Shown here: positions 41,681-50,496 of the stretch, in pieces
Layout: each line of letters starts with the position of its first letter
How positions within the stretch are numbered: position 1 is the stretch's first letter
Source: an uncultured Rubrobacteraceae bacterium
GTDB lineage: Bacteria > Actinomycetota > Rubrobacteria > Rubrobacterales > Rubrobacteraceae
NCBI GenBank assembly: GCA_902806095.1
Contig: CADCVF010000057.1
Coordinates: 1 to 64,000 of the forward strand
Reading direction: 5' to 3'
DNA length: 64,000 bases
The notes under the pieces: model-generated
The model's input: only the letters and a program-made list of their open reading frames with translations
What the model was told of the DNA's origin: nothing
Database searches by the model: none
Translations under genes and position numbers: made by a program

Positions 41681-42466
41681 CTGGACACCCCGAAAGAGTT
41701 CCACGCCTTCGTCTGTGAAGTAGCCCGCAGGGCGGGGGAACTTCAACTCTCGCGCTACCAGAACCCCGGTGAGGTCAGGGAGAAGGCCCCAAAGGACTTC
41801 GTTACCGAGGTGGACCTCCTTTGTGAGGAGTTGATGGTGAACGCCATCAGGGAGCGCTACCCAGACGACGCCATCCTCTCCGAGGAGCGAGGCGGGTCGG
41901 TCTCGGAGCGCGGACGCACCTGGCTCCTCGACCCCGTCGACGGTACGGCGAACTACATGAAGGCGAACCCCATATTCTGCTCCTGCGTCTCTGTCATCGA
42001 GGGCGGCTCCGTAACCCACGCAGCCGTCGACGCGCCACGCCTCGGCGACATGTATCACGCGAGATCCGGGGGCGGCGCCTACAGGGTGACCGGCGGCAGA
42101 GAGACCCCCCTGCGCGTCAGCGACACGGAGAGGCTGGAGTACGCCGTCGCTGGTGCCGACCTCTCCCTGCACGGCGGCAAACCTCAAGACCCAGGGGTTG
42201 AGAGAGTGCTGTTCGAAGCCTGGCAGCTGAGGGCTCTTGGCAGCGCGGGCATCAGGGGCGCCTGGCTCGCTGCCGGGTACCTCGACGTCTCCGTCGGCAC
42301 CCACAACACGGCCTGGGACTACGCCCCCACGGTCCTACTCGTCTCCGAGGCCGGGGGACGCGCCACAGACCTCTCGGGCGAGCCGTGGAGCCTCTCCTCC
42401 GGTGGCCTCATCGCCACCAACGCTATCCTGCACGATGAGGTCCTGGAGACACTACACAGCGCCTGA
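41681..42466 (+). CDS. Inositol monophosphatase family protein (start atypical)
   Basis: A protein of about 261 residues hydrolysing inositol phosphate or related sugar phosphates. Conserved metal-site motifs are KAPKDFVTEVDLLCEEL, ILSEERGG (E-E), WLLDPVDGTANYMKANPIFC (D-P-x-D-G-T) and NTAWDYAPTVLLVSEAGG (W-D). The first motif lies upstream of any in-frame ATG, GTG or TTG except a GTG at 41810 that would cut it off, so the true start must be non-standard. CTG at 41681 is my choice, ATC at 41669 the alternative. It follows rpoD by 27 bases and may share its transcript. Confidence 0.85.
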   Translation: MDTPKEFHAFVCEVARRAGELQLSRYQNPGEVREKAPKDFVTEVDLLCEELMVNAIRERYPDDAILSEERGGSVSERGRTWLLDPVDGTANYMKANPIFCSCVSVIEGGSVTHAAVDAPRLGDMYHARSGGGAYRVTGGRETPLRVSDTERLEYAVAGADLSLHGGKPQDPGVERVLFEAWQLRALGSAGIRGAWLAAGYLDVSVGTHNTAWDYAPTVLLVSEAGGRATDLSGEPWSLSSGGLIATNAILHDEVLETLHSA

Positions 42467-42510
42467 GCGGGTCGACCTTTATGTGCAGTCGGATGTCGCT
42501 GTCTCTGTGG

Positions 42511-43788
42511 TTAGAGGCTACCCAGTACCTCCTGCACTCCGACCACGATGAAAGGAACCACCGAGACCGCGAGGACCACGTTGGTGACGAGCCGGTTGCG
42601 GTACTCGGGAGCCACACGCCGGGAGTTCAAGAGTATGAGCAACGTAACCGCCAAAAAGGGCAGGAACAGAGCACCGAGCGAGGCGTAGACGATCACCAGC
42701 AGGACCGGCTCTCCCAAGGCGAGCAGGATCATGGGCGGGAACGTCATCCAGGCCAGAAATGCTCGGAAGAATATGCTCTTCTCGGAGAGGTAATCGGATG
42801 CCTCTTCGTCAGGCACCTCGCGGATGGTGCGTACACAGTCTGCGAAGAGGTGGGCGCCGCCGTTCCAGGCTCCTAGCATGGCGCCGGTCGCAACGGCCCA
42901 GAAGCCGATGAGGAATGCCCAGCGTGCCAGGAGACCGAATCGGTCCTGCATGGGGTCTACCAACGCCAGCAGCCCCTCCTCGTCACTTATGGACGTGCCG
43001 GTACCGAAGAGCAACTCAGCCCCGATGATCAGCATCGACATCATGAACAGGGCGGTCAGCGCGTAGCCAAGGGTCAGGTCAGTCCGCATAGTCGGGATCC
43101 AGTCCGATTGGCGCCAGCCGCGCTCGCGCACCCAGTACGTGTAGGCGGCCAACGAGTAGGTCCCACCAACGCCGCCGATAATGGCCAGCACGTTGATCAG
43201 GGCGCCCTCCGGTATCCGCGGGACGAACCCTAGGGCGATCTCACCAAGGGATGGGGCGAGCAGGATCGCCAGCAGTATGACGATCCCGAACTTCAGGGCG
43301 GCGAAGGTCTTCATGATCAGTTCGAATAGCGCGTAACGGCCTATGCCAACGATGAAGAAAGCCGCAACGCCGTGGAGTGCGGCCCAGGCCCAAAACGGCA
43401 GCACGCCGGGGAACGCCGCGTCGACAGCCAGCGCGGCGGTCGAGGTTACCGCGGCACCGAAGACGAAGGTCACGATGAACAGATAGACCACGAAATACCA
43501 GATCGCTACCCGGCCTAGTGAACGTCAGCCCTGCAAAATGGTCTGCCCAGAGGCCATGTACCAACGTCCTATTCCTTCGGTCAGGAAATACTTGAGGATC
43601 GCGCCGAGAACGACGGCCCAAAGGAGGACCATCCCGAAGTCTGTCCCAGCCACGAGGGAGGAGACCATGTCCCCAGCCCCCACGCCGGTCACCGCGATGA
43701 CTATGCCGGGCCCCACGTACCTCAACCGGCGTCCTAGAGTAGATGGAGCCTGCGTCCTCGAGGCACGTTCATCAGTAACGTCAGCCAT
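42511..43788 (-). pseudogene. Nramp-family divalent metal transporter with in-frame TGA
   Basis: From ATG 43788 (GGGGAGAG before it) the frame encodes GPGIVIAVTGVGAGDMVSSL and GTDFGMVLLWAVVLGAILKY, typical of Nramp helices 1 and 2. It then hits TGA at 43525-43527 after GQTILQG. The same frame continues RSLGRVAIWYFVVYLFIVTF and runs intact through the remaining eight or so helices to 42511. No frameshift is needed: a single TGG-to-TGA change at a tryptophan position explains it. It is either a fresh null mutation, a sequencing error, or stop-codon readthrough. The full protein would have 425 residues, normal for Mn/Fe transporters. Confidence 0.8.
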
Positions 43789-43895
43789 CTCTCCCCTCAC
43801 CCACGCTCGCCAACAAACCCACCGTATTAGACACCACAGCTTCTCGTCAAGCAAACCAGAGATAAGGCTAGAACAGGTTGCAAAGAGGTTTGCAC

Positions 43896-43964
43896 CTCAT
43901 TGGCAAGCATTTCAGCTTGGCTTCGCTGAAACCTGCTGCCTGTAGCCGTGGTGTGCGGTGAGTC
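43896..43964. repeat. Dispersed TCAGCA-type repeat, copy 4 (degenerate)
   Basis: GGCAAGCATTTCAGC near 43900 is followed by an inverted TTCGCTGAAACC, between the Nramp and MFS genes. It is the most eroded copy, with one motif pair and a short stem. Confidence 0.55.
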
Positions 43965-45158
43965 TCAATTCCTCCGCACACCACTTTGCTGACCACTTCG
44001 TCCTGCGATAAAGGCCAGCGAAAGGGCTGCGAGGAGCATCGGGACTACGATGCCGAAAGCGGTACCTATGCCGACCCTGTCGGCCAGGGCTCCCAGAATG
44101 AATGGGGCCACGAGAATGGCGCCGCCACCTCCGACGGCGAGCCTCGCCGCGGCCGCATCGGTGTTGCCTGGCGCCGACGCGATGGCCGCCGAGACGCCGA
44201 GCGGGTAGACACCGCCGATGCCGAGCCCCGTAATAGCGAGGCCGGCCAGGGTGAAGATGATTCCCGGCGAGAGCCAGAACAGCGGGAACCCGAGGAGCGC
44301 GGCGCAGAGGGTCGCGGCGAGGAGGATCGCCGGGGGCAGAGTACGCGCGAGGCGGCTGCTCGCGACCCGGCCCACGAGCATCGCGGCGAAGAAGGCGGTC
44401 AGGGAGGTTGCCGCGGCCGGGCGGGTGAGGCCGGTCCCTTCAGCGAGGAAATCCGCCCCCCAGTACCCGACGCACCACTCCGAGGCGACGCCGAGCGCCA
44501 CGAGCGCCCAAAACGCCCAGTAGATCGGGGGCAGGGTCCGCTCATCGTCCGGCGCGTCATCGTCCGCCGAGTTCGGGGGAAGGTCCATAGGACGATAGAA
44601 GAAACGGACGGCGAGCAGCGCGAGGGCAGCGACGGGCAAGAGGAGCGCCGCGCGCCAACCGAGCCCCGATGCTGCGGACGCGCCGACTAGCAGCGGGGCG
44701 GATATCGCGCACGCGCTCGCCGTGATGTTCGACTCGGTGAGGGCCACGGCGCTCCACTCTCCGTGCCTGTCGGAGAGCACGGCCTGGGAGGTTACGAGCA
44801 ACAGGGCACCGCAGATACCCATGGCGAAGGTCGCAGGGACGGTGCCTGCTACGCTCGAGCTCGAGACTAGCACCAGGGCGCCACAGGCCACGCCGAATGC
44901 CCCACCCCAGAGGGCTGCGCGTCTCCCCCAGCGACCCACGATCCGGTCCCCGAAAAAGCCGAGCAAGACGGCGCCTAGGGCGAAGGCGCTGAAGTGGAGG
45001 CTTGCAGCGGTGTAGCCAAGGTCCAACTCCCTCCTGAGGAAGGGCATGATCGGGCCCAGCACCGTCTCCATAAAAGCGAAGAAGCCGACGAGACCGTAGG
45101 TCAACCAGGTGGCAGGGTCCCTGACGAAGCCTGCCTGCGCGCCGCCAGTCTGCTTCAA
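43965..45158 (-). CDS. MFS transporter
   Basis: A 397-residue major facilitator protein with twelve predicted helices. It has the loop 2-3 motif GFFGDRIVGRWGRRAALWGG (G-x3-D-R-x-G-R-R) and a weaker copy in the second half. The cytoplasmic centre is acidic (NSADDDAPDDERTL). Similar proteins are annotated as cyanate or drug exporters; the substrate is unknown. The start is a TTG at 45158 without a clear ribosome-binding site, so the exact N-terminus is uncertain. It is downstream of the PBP1A gene by 81 bases. Confidence 0.88.
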   Translation of the reverse strand: MKQTGGAQAGFVRDPATWLTYGLVGFFAFMETVLGPIMPFLRRELDLGYTAASLHFSAFALGAVLLGFFGDRIVGRWGRRAALWGGAFGVACGALVLVSSSSVAGTVPATFAMGICGALLLVTSQAVLSDRHGEWSAVALTESNITASACAISAPLLVGASAASGLGWRAALLLPVAALALLAVRFFYRPMDLPPNSADDDAPDDERTLPPIYWAFWALVALGVASEWCVGYWGADFLAEGTGLTRPAAATSLTAFFAAMLVGRVASSRLARTLPPAILLAATLCAALLGFPLFWLSPGIIFTLAGLAITGLGIGGVYPLGVSAAIASAPGNTDAAAARLAVGGGGAILVAPFILGALADRVGIGTAFGIVVPMLLAALSLAFIAGRSGQQSGVRRN

Positions 45159-45239
45159 GGGCTGCTCTGTAGCCTCACACGCTGCTTTGCTGGCGGGGGA
45201 GACGCCACTCCGACGGGTCTGGCTGTCCTCGTAAACGTG

Positions 45240-47468
45240 CTAGCCCCCGTCCGGTGCGGGAGAGGCCGAGGATGGAGAAGCGCTCGACGTGATCTGTTGC
45301 GATGGCGGTTCCTGTCCCGAGTCCGGCGCAGACGGCTCCTGCAACGACTCTGGAGGAGCCGGCTCTTCGCGTTGGGCCCCAGTATTCCTGGAACCAGGGC
45401 CTTCCTCCTTCGTGTCGCCATTTTTCTCTTCGTCGGCCTTTTCCGGAGGGGGCTTCGGCGGGGGCTCGGGCTTGACGTAGGTGCGGTCGTCGGTCTTGAC
45501 TTCGAGGTGCAGGTCGGGGCTTGGGGCGTCGAACTGTCGAACCGGGTACTTCTGGACGGCGCTCTGCATGTAGAGAGACCAGATGTCCAATGGGTAGTTC
45601 TCGCCGTTGATCTCCTCGAGGCCGTTTATGTTCACCATGGAACGCCGCTCGTTCGGGTAGCCGACCCAAACGCTCGTGGAGAGTTGCGGTATGAAGCCGA
45701 TGAACCAGGCGTCTATGAACTCGTTGGAGGTGCCTGTCTTGCCCGCGGCGGGACGACCTATCTCGGCGTCGAGGTCGTGGTAGTAGCTGGCCGTTCCGCG
45801 TTCGACGACGCCGCGAAGCGCCTCCGTGACGATGGCCGCCTCGTCTTCGCTCAGGACTTCTTCGCCGATCGTGCGGTGTTTTTCGAGAAGCGTGTTCTTC
45901 CCTCTATCGTCCTTGGTCACCTTCTGGACCAGGTAGGGTTCCATGTGCGTGCCCGAGTTGGCGAAGGTCGAGTATGCCGAGGCCATCTCCAGCGGCGTGA
46001 CCCCGACCCTGAGGCCCCCGATCGCGGTGGCGGGGTAGGCGTCGATCTCGGTGTCTACGCCAAGCTCGTTGGCCATCTCAACGACCTTCTGGAGGCCGAG
46101 ATCCAGGGCCAACTGGACAAAGACCGTGTTGTCCGAATCGGCGAGAGCCTTCTCGAGCGTTATCGGGCCGCGGTGGATGAAGTCGTAGTTGTCTACTTCG
46201 TAAGGCCTGGCGTTCTCGCCCATGTCTATACTAAGGTGCTTGGAGATGTACATGGTCTCCGGTGAGATACCCTCGTGTACGGCTTCCGCGTAGACGAAGG
46301 GCTTGAACGAGCTTCCCGCCTGCCGATGTGCCTGGGTCGCGAGGTTGAACTTCACCTGGTCGAAATCCGATCCGCCGACCATGGCCCTGACCGCGCCCGT
46401 TTCGGGTTCGACCGAGACCAGGGAGGCGGAAGGGTCGCCGGCTTCGGGGTTGACGATGGAGTCGACCGCGTCATTCGCCATCGCCTGGAGATCGGGGTCC
46501 AGGGTGGTATAGATCTCGAGCCCGCCCTCGTAGACCATGTCGTCGCCGTACTCCTCGGCTATCTCCTTGCGGACGGCGTTGAGGAAGTACTCGTTGTCGT
46601 TCTGGTACTGGACCCTACCACGACTCACATCGAGCTTCGATGCCACCGCCCTGTCGCGTTCTTTCCTGGAGATGTGGCCGTACTCGAGCATCCTGTCGAG
46701 CACGACGTTGCGCCTCGCCTTCGCGCTCTTTGGGTCGGCGAAGGGGTCGTAGACACCGGGCAGATTGATGATCCCGGCCAGAAGCGCCGACTCTGAGAGC
46801 GTGAGGTCTGAGGCTTTCTCGTTGAAGTAGGTCTCGGCCGCGGCCTCCGCGCCGTATGCGTTGGCCCCGAAGTACACGGTATTGAGGTACTGTTCCAGGA
46901 TCTCATCCTTGGGGTGCTCTTTCTCGTATTGCCAAGCGAGCGAGCCCTCGACGAACTTTCTTTCGAAACTTGCGACCTGGCGTTCTTGCTGGGCTATGTA
47001 AGTGTTCTTTATGAGCTGCTGGGTCAGGGTAGAGCCGCCCTCTTGGATGGAGAGGCTCGTGACGTTCTCCACCGCCGCGCGTCCGATGGCCTCGAAATCC
47101 AATCCCCTGTGCCGATAGAAACGATGGTCTTCGATGGAGATGACAGCCTGTCTCAGGGTCGGGTCGACCTCTTCCAGGGGTACCACAAAGCGGTTCTGCA
47201 CACCGTAGAGCTGGTCGACGATATTGCCGTTCGTATCGTAGATCAGGGAGGTCTGGGCGAGCTCGGTGGAGCGGTAGTCGCCGAGGTCCGGCATGTTGGC
47301 GGCGAAGGCCTGGTAGGTGCTCACGGCGCTTGCGACCATGCCGACCAGCCCGAGTATCGTCACAAAGCAGAGCAGCAGGAAAGCGGTCCTGAGCCTCTGC
47401 AAGAGCTTGCTCTTGTTGCGCGTCCGCCTGCGCCTGCGGCCGATCCTGACCAGGTCACTGTTGTGCAT
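45240..47468 (-). CDS. Class A penicillin-binding protein (PBP1A-like)
   Basis: A 742-residue bifunctional peptidoglycan synthase. A signal anchor lies at about residues 25-50 (AFLLLCFVTILGLVGMVASA). The glycosyltransferase motifs are EDHRFYRHRGLDFEAIGRA and GGSTLTQQLIKNTY. The transpeptidase motifs are SSFKPFVY (S-x-x-K), SDN in LADSDNTVFVQL, and KTGT in AAGKTGTSNEF. The last 110 residues are Pro/Glu/Ser-rich and probably span the wall. A TATAAT box is 9 bases before the ATG at 47468, so the mRNA is short-leadered or leaderless. Confidence 0.94.
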   Translation of the reverse strand: MHNSDLVRIGRRRRRTRNKSKLLQRLRTAFLLLCFVTILGLVGMVASAVSTYQAFAANMPDLGDYRSTELAQTSLIYDTNGNIVDQLYGVQNRFVVPLEEVDPTLRQAVISIEDHRFYRHRGLDFEAIGRAAVENVTSLSIQEGGSTLTQQLIKNTYIAQQERQVASFERKFVEGSLAWQYEKEHPKDEILEQYLNTVYFGANAYGAEAAAETYFNEKASDLTLSESALLAGIINLPGVYDPFADPKSAKARRNVVLDRMLEYGHISRKERDRAVASKLDVSRGRVQYQNDNEYFLNAVRKEIAEEYGDDMVYEGGLEIYTTLDPDLQAMANDAVDSIVNPEAGDPSASLVSVEPETGAVRAMVGGSDFDQVKFNLATQAHRQAGSSFKPFVYAEAVHEGISPETMYISKHLSIDMGENARPYEVDNYDFIHRGPITLEKALADSDNTVFVQLALDLGLQKVVEMANELGVDTEIDAYPATAIGGLRVGVTPLEMASAYSTFANSGTHMEPYLVQKVTKDDRGKNTLLEKHRTIGEEVLSEDEAAIVTEALRGVVERGTASYYHDLDAEIGRPAAGKTGTSNEFIDAWFIGFIPQLSTSVWVGYPNERRSMVNINGLEEINGENYPLDIWSLYMQSAVQKYPVRQFDAPSPDLHLEVKTDDRTYVKPEPPPKPPPEKADEEKNGDTKEEGPGSRNTGAQREEPAPPESLQEPSAPDSGQEPPSQQITSSASPSSASPAPDGG

Positions 47469-47477
47469 GAAGAGGCT

Positions 47478-47483
47478 ATTATA
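47478..47483 (-). promoter_or_regulatory. -10 box of the PBP1A gene
   Basis: A perfect TATAAT on the minus strand, 9 bases before the ATG at 47468. It lies between the divergent PBP1A and aminotransferase-fold genes. Confidence 0.55.
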
Positions 47484-47519
47484 CAGAACGGTCTTTCAGA
47501 TCCAGGAAGGAGAAGCGCC

Positions 47520-48656
47520 ATCACCGAAACGAGCCTCCCCCGTGAGATGTTCCCCGCCCTCGCAACCAATGATTGTACTTACCTGAACTCCGGCAGTAGC
47601 GGACCTCCACCCAACTACGTAATAGACGCCATGCGAGAAGCCGACGACCTCTGCTCCGGCCCCGCCTACCTCGAGGGTCTCGGCCTCTTCGCCCACCAGG
47701 CAGAGTCGAACTCGCGGGCCCGCGAGGCCGCGGCCCGCCTCGTGGGGGCAAATAACGTAGCCCTCACCCAGAACACCACCAACGGCATCAACCTCGGCGT
47801 CGGCTCGATAAACTGGCGCGATGGCGACGAGGTCGTCTCTGCAACGACAGAGCACCCAGGCTGCCTCATGCCGCTCCACAACCTGAAGGACCGATTCGGG
47901 GTGAAGGTCAACCTGGTCCCGCCCCCGGTGACGCCCGAGAGGATCGAAGCCGCCCTGACACCGCACACGCGTCTCGTCGCTTTATCGCACGTGGACTGGA
48001 CGAACGGAGAGGTTCTGCCGCTGTGGGAGATCTGCGCCGTGGCCCGCGAGCGGGAGGTCCTTACCCTCGTCGACGGCGCCCAGTCTGTCGGGAACATTCC
48101 GGTCGACGTGCCGGCCACCGGCGCCGACATGTACGCTTTCACGGGCCACAAATGGGTTCTCGGCCCCGAAGGGATTGGGGCGTTCTACGTCAGGCCAGGC
48201 CTGCCTCTCTACAGCCCGAACGTAGGCTTCTTGTCGCTTCCTGCCCCCGCTGATTTCGATATCGACGGCGACTACGAGCTGAGATCCGACGCCCGCCGCT
48301 TCGAGGCCTCGACCATGAGCCCCGCCCTCGCTGGCGGTCTCGCCGCCGCCGCAGTAGCCGCCTGCGAACGTGGCAGCGCGCAATTCCAGGAGATTCAGTA
48401 TCGCGCCAACCTCCTGATGGACCTCCTCTCGGAACTACCGCGCGTCACCATTCGTTCACCGAGACCCGCGCAGTCCGGGCTCGTCAGCTTCGAGGTCGAA
48501 AGCATAGCGGCCAAAGACGCCGTCGAGCGCCTGCTGGAGCGGGGTTTCATCCTTCGCTACCTCCCTGGCCCGCACGCCTACATCAGGGCGAGCACGCACC
48601 TGTTCAACACGGAGGAGGAGTTGGAGGCATTGGCGAAAGCCGTGCGGAGATTGTAA
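47520..48656 (+). CDS. Class V aminotransferase-fold PLP enzyme
   Basis: A 378-residue protein related to cysteine desulfurase and isopenicillin N epimerase. It has TYLNSGSSGPPPNYVIDAMR at the N-terminus, LTQNTTNGINLGVGSINW, HVDWTNGEVLPLWEI, LVDGAQSVGNIPVDV (PLP aspartate) and FTGHKWVLGPEGIGAFYVRP with the PLP lysine in G-H-K-W. The catalytic cysteine of desulfurases is not evident, so epimerase or lyase chemistry is more likely. GGAAGGAG stands at ideal distance from an ATC codon at 47520, which I take as the start because no ATG, GTG or TTG fits. The next ATG (47547) lacks a ribosome-binding site. Confidence 0.83.
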   Translation: MTETSLPREMFPALATNDCTYLNSGSSGPPPNYVIDAMREADDLCSGPAYLEGLGLFAHQAESNSRAREAAARLVGANNVALTQNTTNGINLGVGSINWRDGDEVVSATTEHPGCLMPLHNLKDRFGVKVNLVPPPVTPERIEAALTPHTRLVALSHVDWTNGEVLPLWEICAVAREREVLTLVDGAQSVGNIPVDVPATGADMYAFTGHKWVLGPEGIGAFYVRPGLPLYSPNVGFLSLPAPADFDIDGDYELRSDARRFEASTMSPALAGGLAAAAVAACERGSAQFQEIQYRANLLMDLLSELPRVTIRSPRPAQSGLVSFEVESIAAKDAVERLLERGFILRYLPGPHAYIRASTHLFNTEEELEALAKAVRRL

Positions 48657-48711
48657 TTCCTGATATGCATGATCGCTTCCGCTTGGAGGAGCGGAGCTTC
48701 TGCTGCGGTGG

Positions 48712-48731
48712 ATTCCCGCTTTCGCGGGAAT
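48712..48731. repeat. Widespread REP-type hairpin
   Basis: ATTCCCGC-TTTC-GCGGGAAT, followed by GACG. It belongs to the very common bacterial intergenic repeat whose false translation reads VIPAKAGI. It sits between the converging aminotransferase-fold and HAD genes and may help terminate both. Confidence 0.75.
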
Positions 48732-48806
48732 GACGTGTATGGGAGGGCCTCCCATGCGCGCTCGCGGCCCGAATGCGCTCCCGTTCCAGCGCACTCGGTA
48801 TGATCT

Positions 48807-49454
48807 CTACAACATCAGCAGGACGTCTACCGCCGATGCGATGTCGGGGACGAGGTAGTCCGGTTCGGCTTCGCGCAGCCTGTCTTCTGAGAAAGCGCCC
48901 CAGCTTACGGCGACGCTCGTAAGTCCTGCAGCCTTCGCGGCTCGCACATCGAATGGGGAGTCACCGATGTAGGCGGCGCTTTCTTTCAGTATGCCGCCGA
49001 GGAGTTCCAGGCCTCTTAGCAGTGGCTCGGGGTTGGGTTTGTGCTGCGTGGTGTCTTCGAGCGTGACGAAGCGGTCGACGATGTCTCGGAGACCTGGGAA
49101 GTTCTTCAGGGCCATCTCCACCGAGGTTCGGCGTTTGGAGGTCACTACGGCTACCAAAATCCCTGCTGAGCGGAGGCGTGAGAGCGACTCCTCGACACCG
49201 GGGAACTCTCCGATCAGGGCGTCGTGGTGTTCCTCGTGGTGGCTGCGGTAGGCCTCGAGTAGCAACTCGGCCTTCTCGGCTTCGATGAGCTCCATCTGGC
49301 GCGGGAGAGGCTGGCCTACGTTGGCGAGCAGAGTCTCGCGGGGTATGTCGTCGCGGCCGAGGACTGAGATGGTGGCGTGGCGCATGGACTGGTGGATCAT
49401 CTCCGTCGTATCGACGAGCGTCCCGTCGAAGTCGAAGAGGGCCGCGGCCGGCAA
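48807..49454 (-). CDS. HAD-family phosphatase (PpaX/Gph-like)
   Basis: A 215-residue haloacid dehalogenase-like hydrolase. Motif I is LFDFDGTLVDTTEM (nucleophile Asp), motif II VVTSKRRTS, the lysine is in QHKPNPEPLLRG, and motif III/IV is YIGDSPFDVRAAKAAGL. The cap domain between residues 15 and 80 is of the C1 type. It probably cleaves phosphoglycolate or pyrophosphate. It follows surE by 3 bases, so the two phosphatases are co-transcribed. Confidence 0.88.
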   Translation of the reverse strand: MPAAALFDFDGTLVDTTEMIHQSMRHATISVLGRDDIPRETLLANVGQPLPRQMELIEAEKAELLLEAYRSHHEEHHDALIGEFPGVEESLSRLRSAGILVAVVTSKRRTSVEMALKNFPGLRDIVDRFVTLEDTTQHKPNPEPLLRGLELLGGILKESAAYIGDSPFDVRAAKAAGLTSVAVSWGAFSEDRLREAEPDYLVPDIASAVDVLLML

Positions 49455-49457
49455 AGG

Positions 49458-50276
49458 CTAGTCGGGCCCGTTCTCGAGCAGACCGTCCACATCCCAGGTG
49501 CCTATCTCCTCGAGTCCCGCTGTATCTGTCAGCTCGAGGTGGACCGGGGTGATGCTGATCTCATCGTTCTCGATGGCTGCGAAGTCGGTGCCTTCCTCCT
49601 CGTGGTGGCCTGGAGGGTTGTTGTAGATGTCGTAGCCGACCCTCCCCCCCTCGTCCCTTACCTCGACCAGCTCGTCCTTGTAGAACCGGCGCCCGAGCCT
49701 GGTAACCCGCGCACCCCGCAGCTTCTCGCGTGGCAGGTTCGGCGCGTTGACGTTGAGGATTCGTCCAGAAGGGAGGCCCTTGAGGGCGACCTTCACCAGG
49801 CGCGCCGTGAAATCCGCCGCAGCCTCGAAGTGGAGTCCGCCGTCGAGGGGCATGGCCTCCTGAACCGTCTCGTGCCAGGGACGGCTTATACTAAGGGAGA
49901 CGGCGATGCCGGGGACCCCGATCACTATCCCCTCCATCGCGCCAGCTACCGTCCCAGAGTAGGTGATGTCGTCGCCGAGGTTCTCCCCGTGGTTTATCCC
50001 CGAGACGACGACGTCGGGCTCGAAGTCCATGAGCCCGAGCGCGACGAGCCGCACGCAATCGACCGGCGTCCCCGAGCAAGCGTACCCGATCACCCCGTCT
50101 GCCATCTCGATCTCCTCCACGTGGAGCGAGCGCCCGAAGGAGATGCTCCTGCCTACTCCCGAGCGGTTCTGGTCAGGGGCCACGGTGATCACGTCCCCGA
50201 CCTTCTCCAGCGCTCGCCGGGCCGCGAGAAGCCCCGGAGCCTCGATCCCGTCATCGTTGGTCAATACTATGCGCAT
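49458..50276 (-). CDS. surE: 5'/3'-nucleotidase SurE
   Basis: A 272-residue survival protein E family nucleotidase. The N-terminal metal site is MRIVLTNDDGIEAPGLLAAR. The second part is VSGINHGENLGDDITYSGTV. It dephosphorylates nucleoside monophosphates, often in stationary phase. The ATG at 50276 was chosen because the family always begins at this point and GGAGAG lies upstream; longer open frames are not supported. It is coupled to the HAD phosphatase gene downstream. Confidence 0.93.
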   Translation of the reverse strand: MRIVLTNDDGIEAPGLLAARRALEKVGDVITVAPDQNRSGVGRSISFGRSLHVEEIEMADGVIGYACSGTPVDCVRLVALGLMDFEPDVVVSGINHGENLGDDITYSGTVAGAMEGIVIGVPGIAVSLSISRPWHETVQEAMPLDGGLHFEAAADFTARLVKVALKGLPSGRILNVNAPNLPREKLRGARVTRLGRRFYKDELVEVRDEGGRVGYDIYNNPPGHHEEEGTDFAAIENDEISITPVHLELTDTAGLEEIGTWDVDGLLENGPD

Positions 50277-50496
50277 AGTTCCAAGCTCTCCGTAAGTCCG
50301 GAGGTCGTTGTCTTCCAAAAGGGTCCTGATTCTATCACCCTGGCCCCGATGCCCCCGCGCCGCACACAGGAACCGGCGGTATCCGGTATAGAAATGGGCT
50401 ATCCGCAACATTAAGAAAAAAGAATGGACAAGAGCGGTCAAATACGATAGCTTACCGTGACTGTGATGGAGAGACCTACGTAAGGAGTGTGATGTT

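Noticed and set aside
43525-43527. Selenocysteine at the Nramp TGA
   Set aside because: The position corresponds to a tryptophan in a membrane transporter, not to a redox cysteine, and no selenocysteine machinery is seen.
46914-47519. Long plus-strand frame continuous with the class V aminotransferase gene
   Set aside because: The part before 47,520 is antisense to the PBP1A gene and has no family similarity; it is an open frame caused by high GC.
48712-48731. REP-like hairpin as a novel element
   Set aside because: The ATTCCCGC-TTTC-GCGGGAAT hairpin is a very widespread, already known intergenic repeat.
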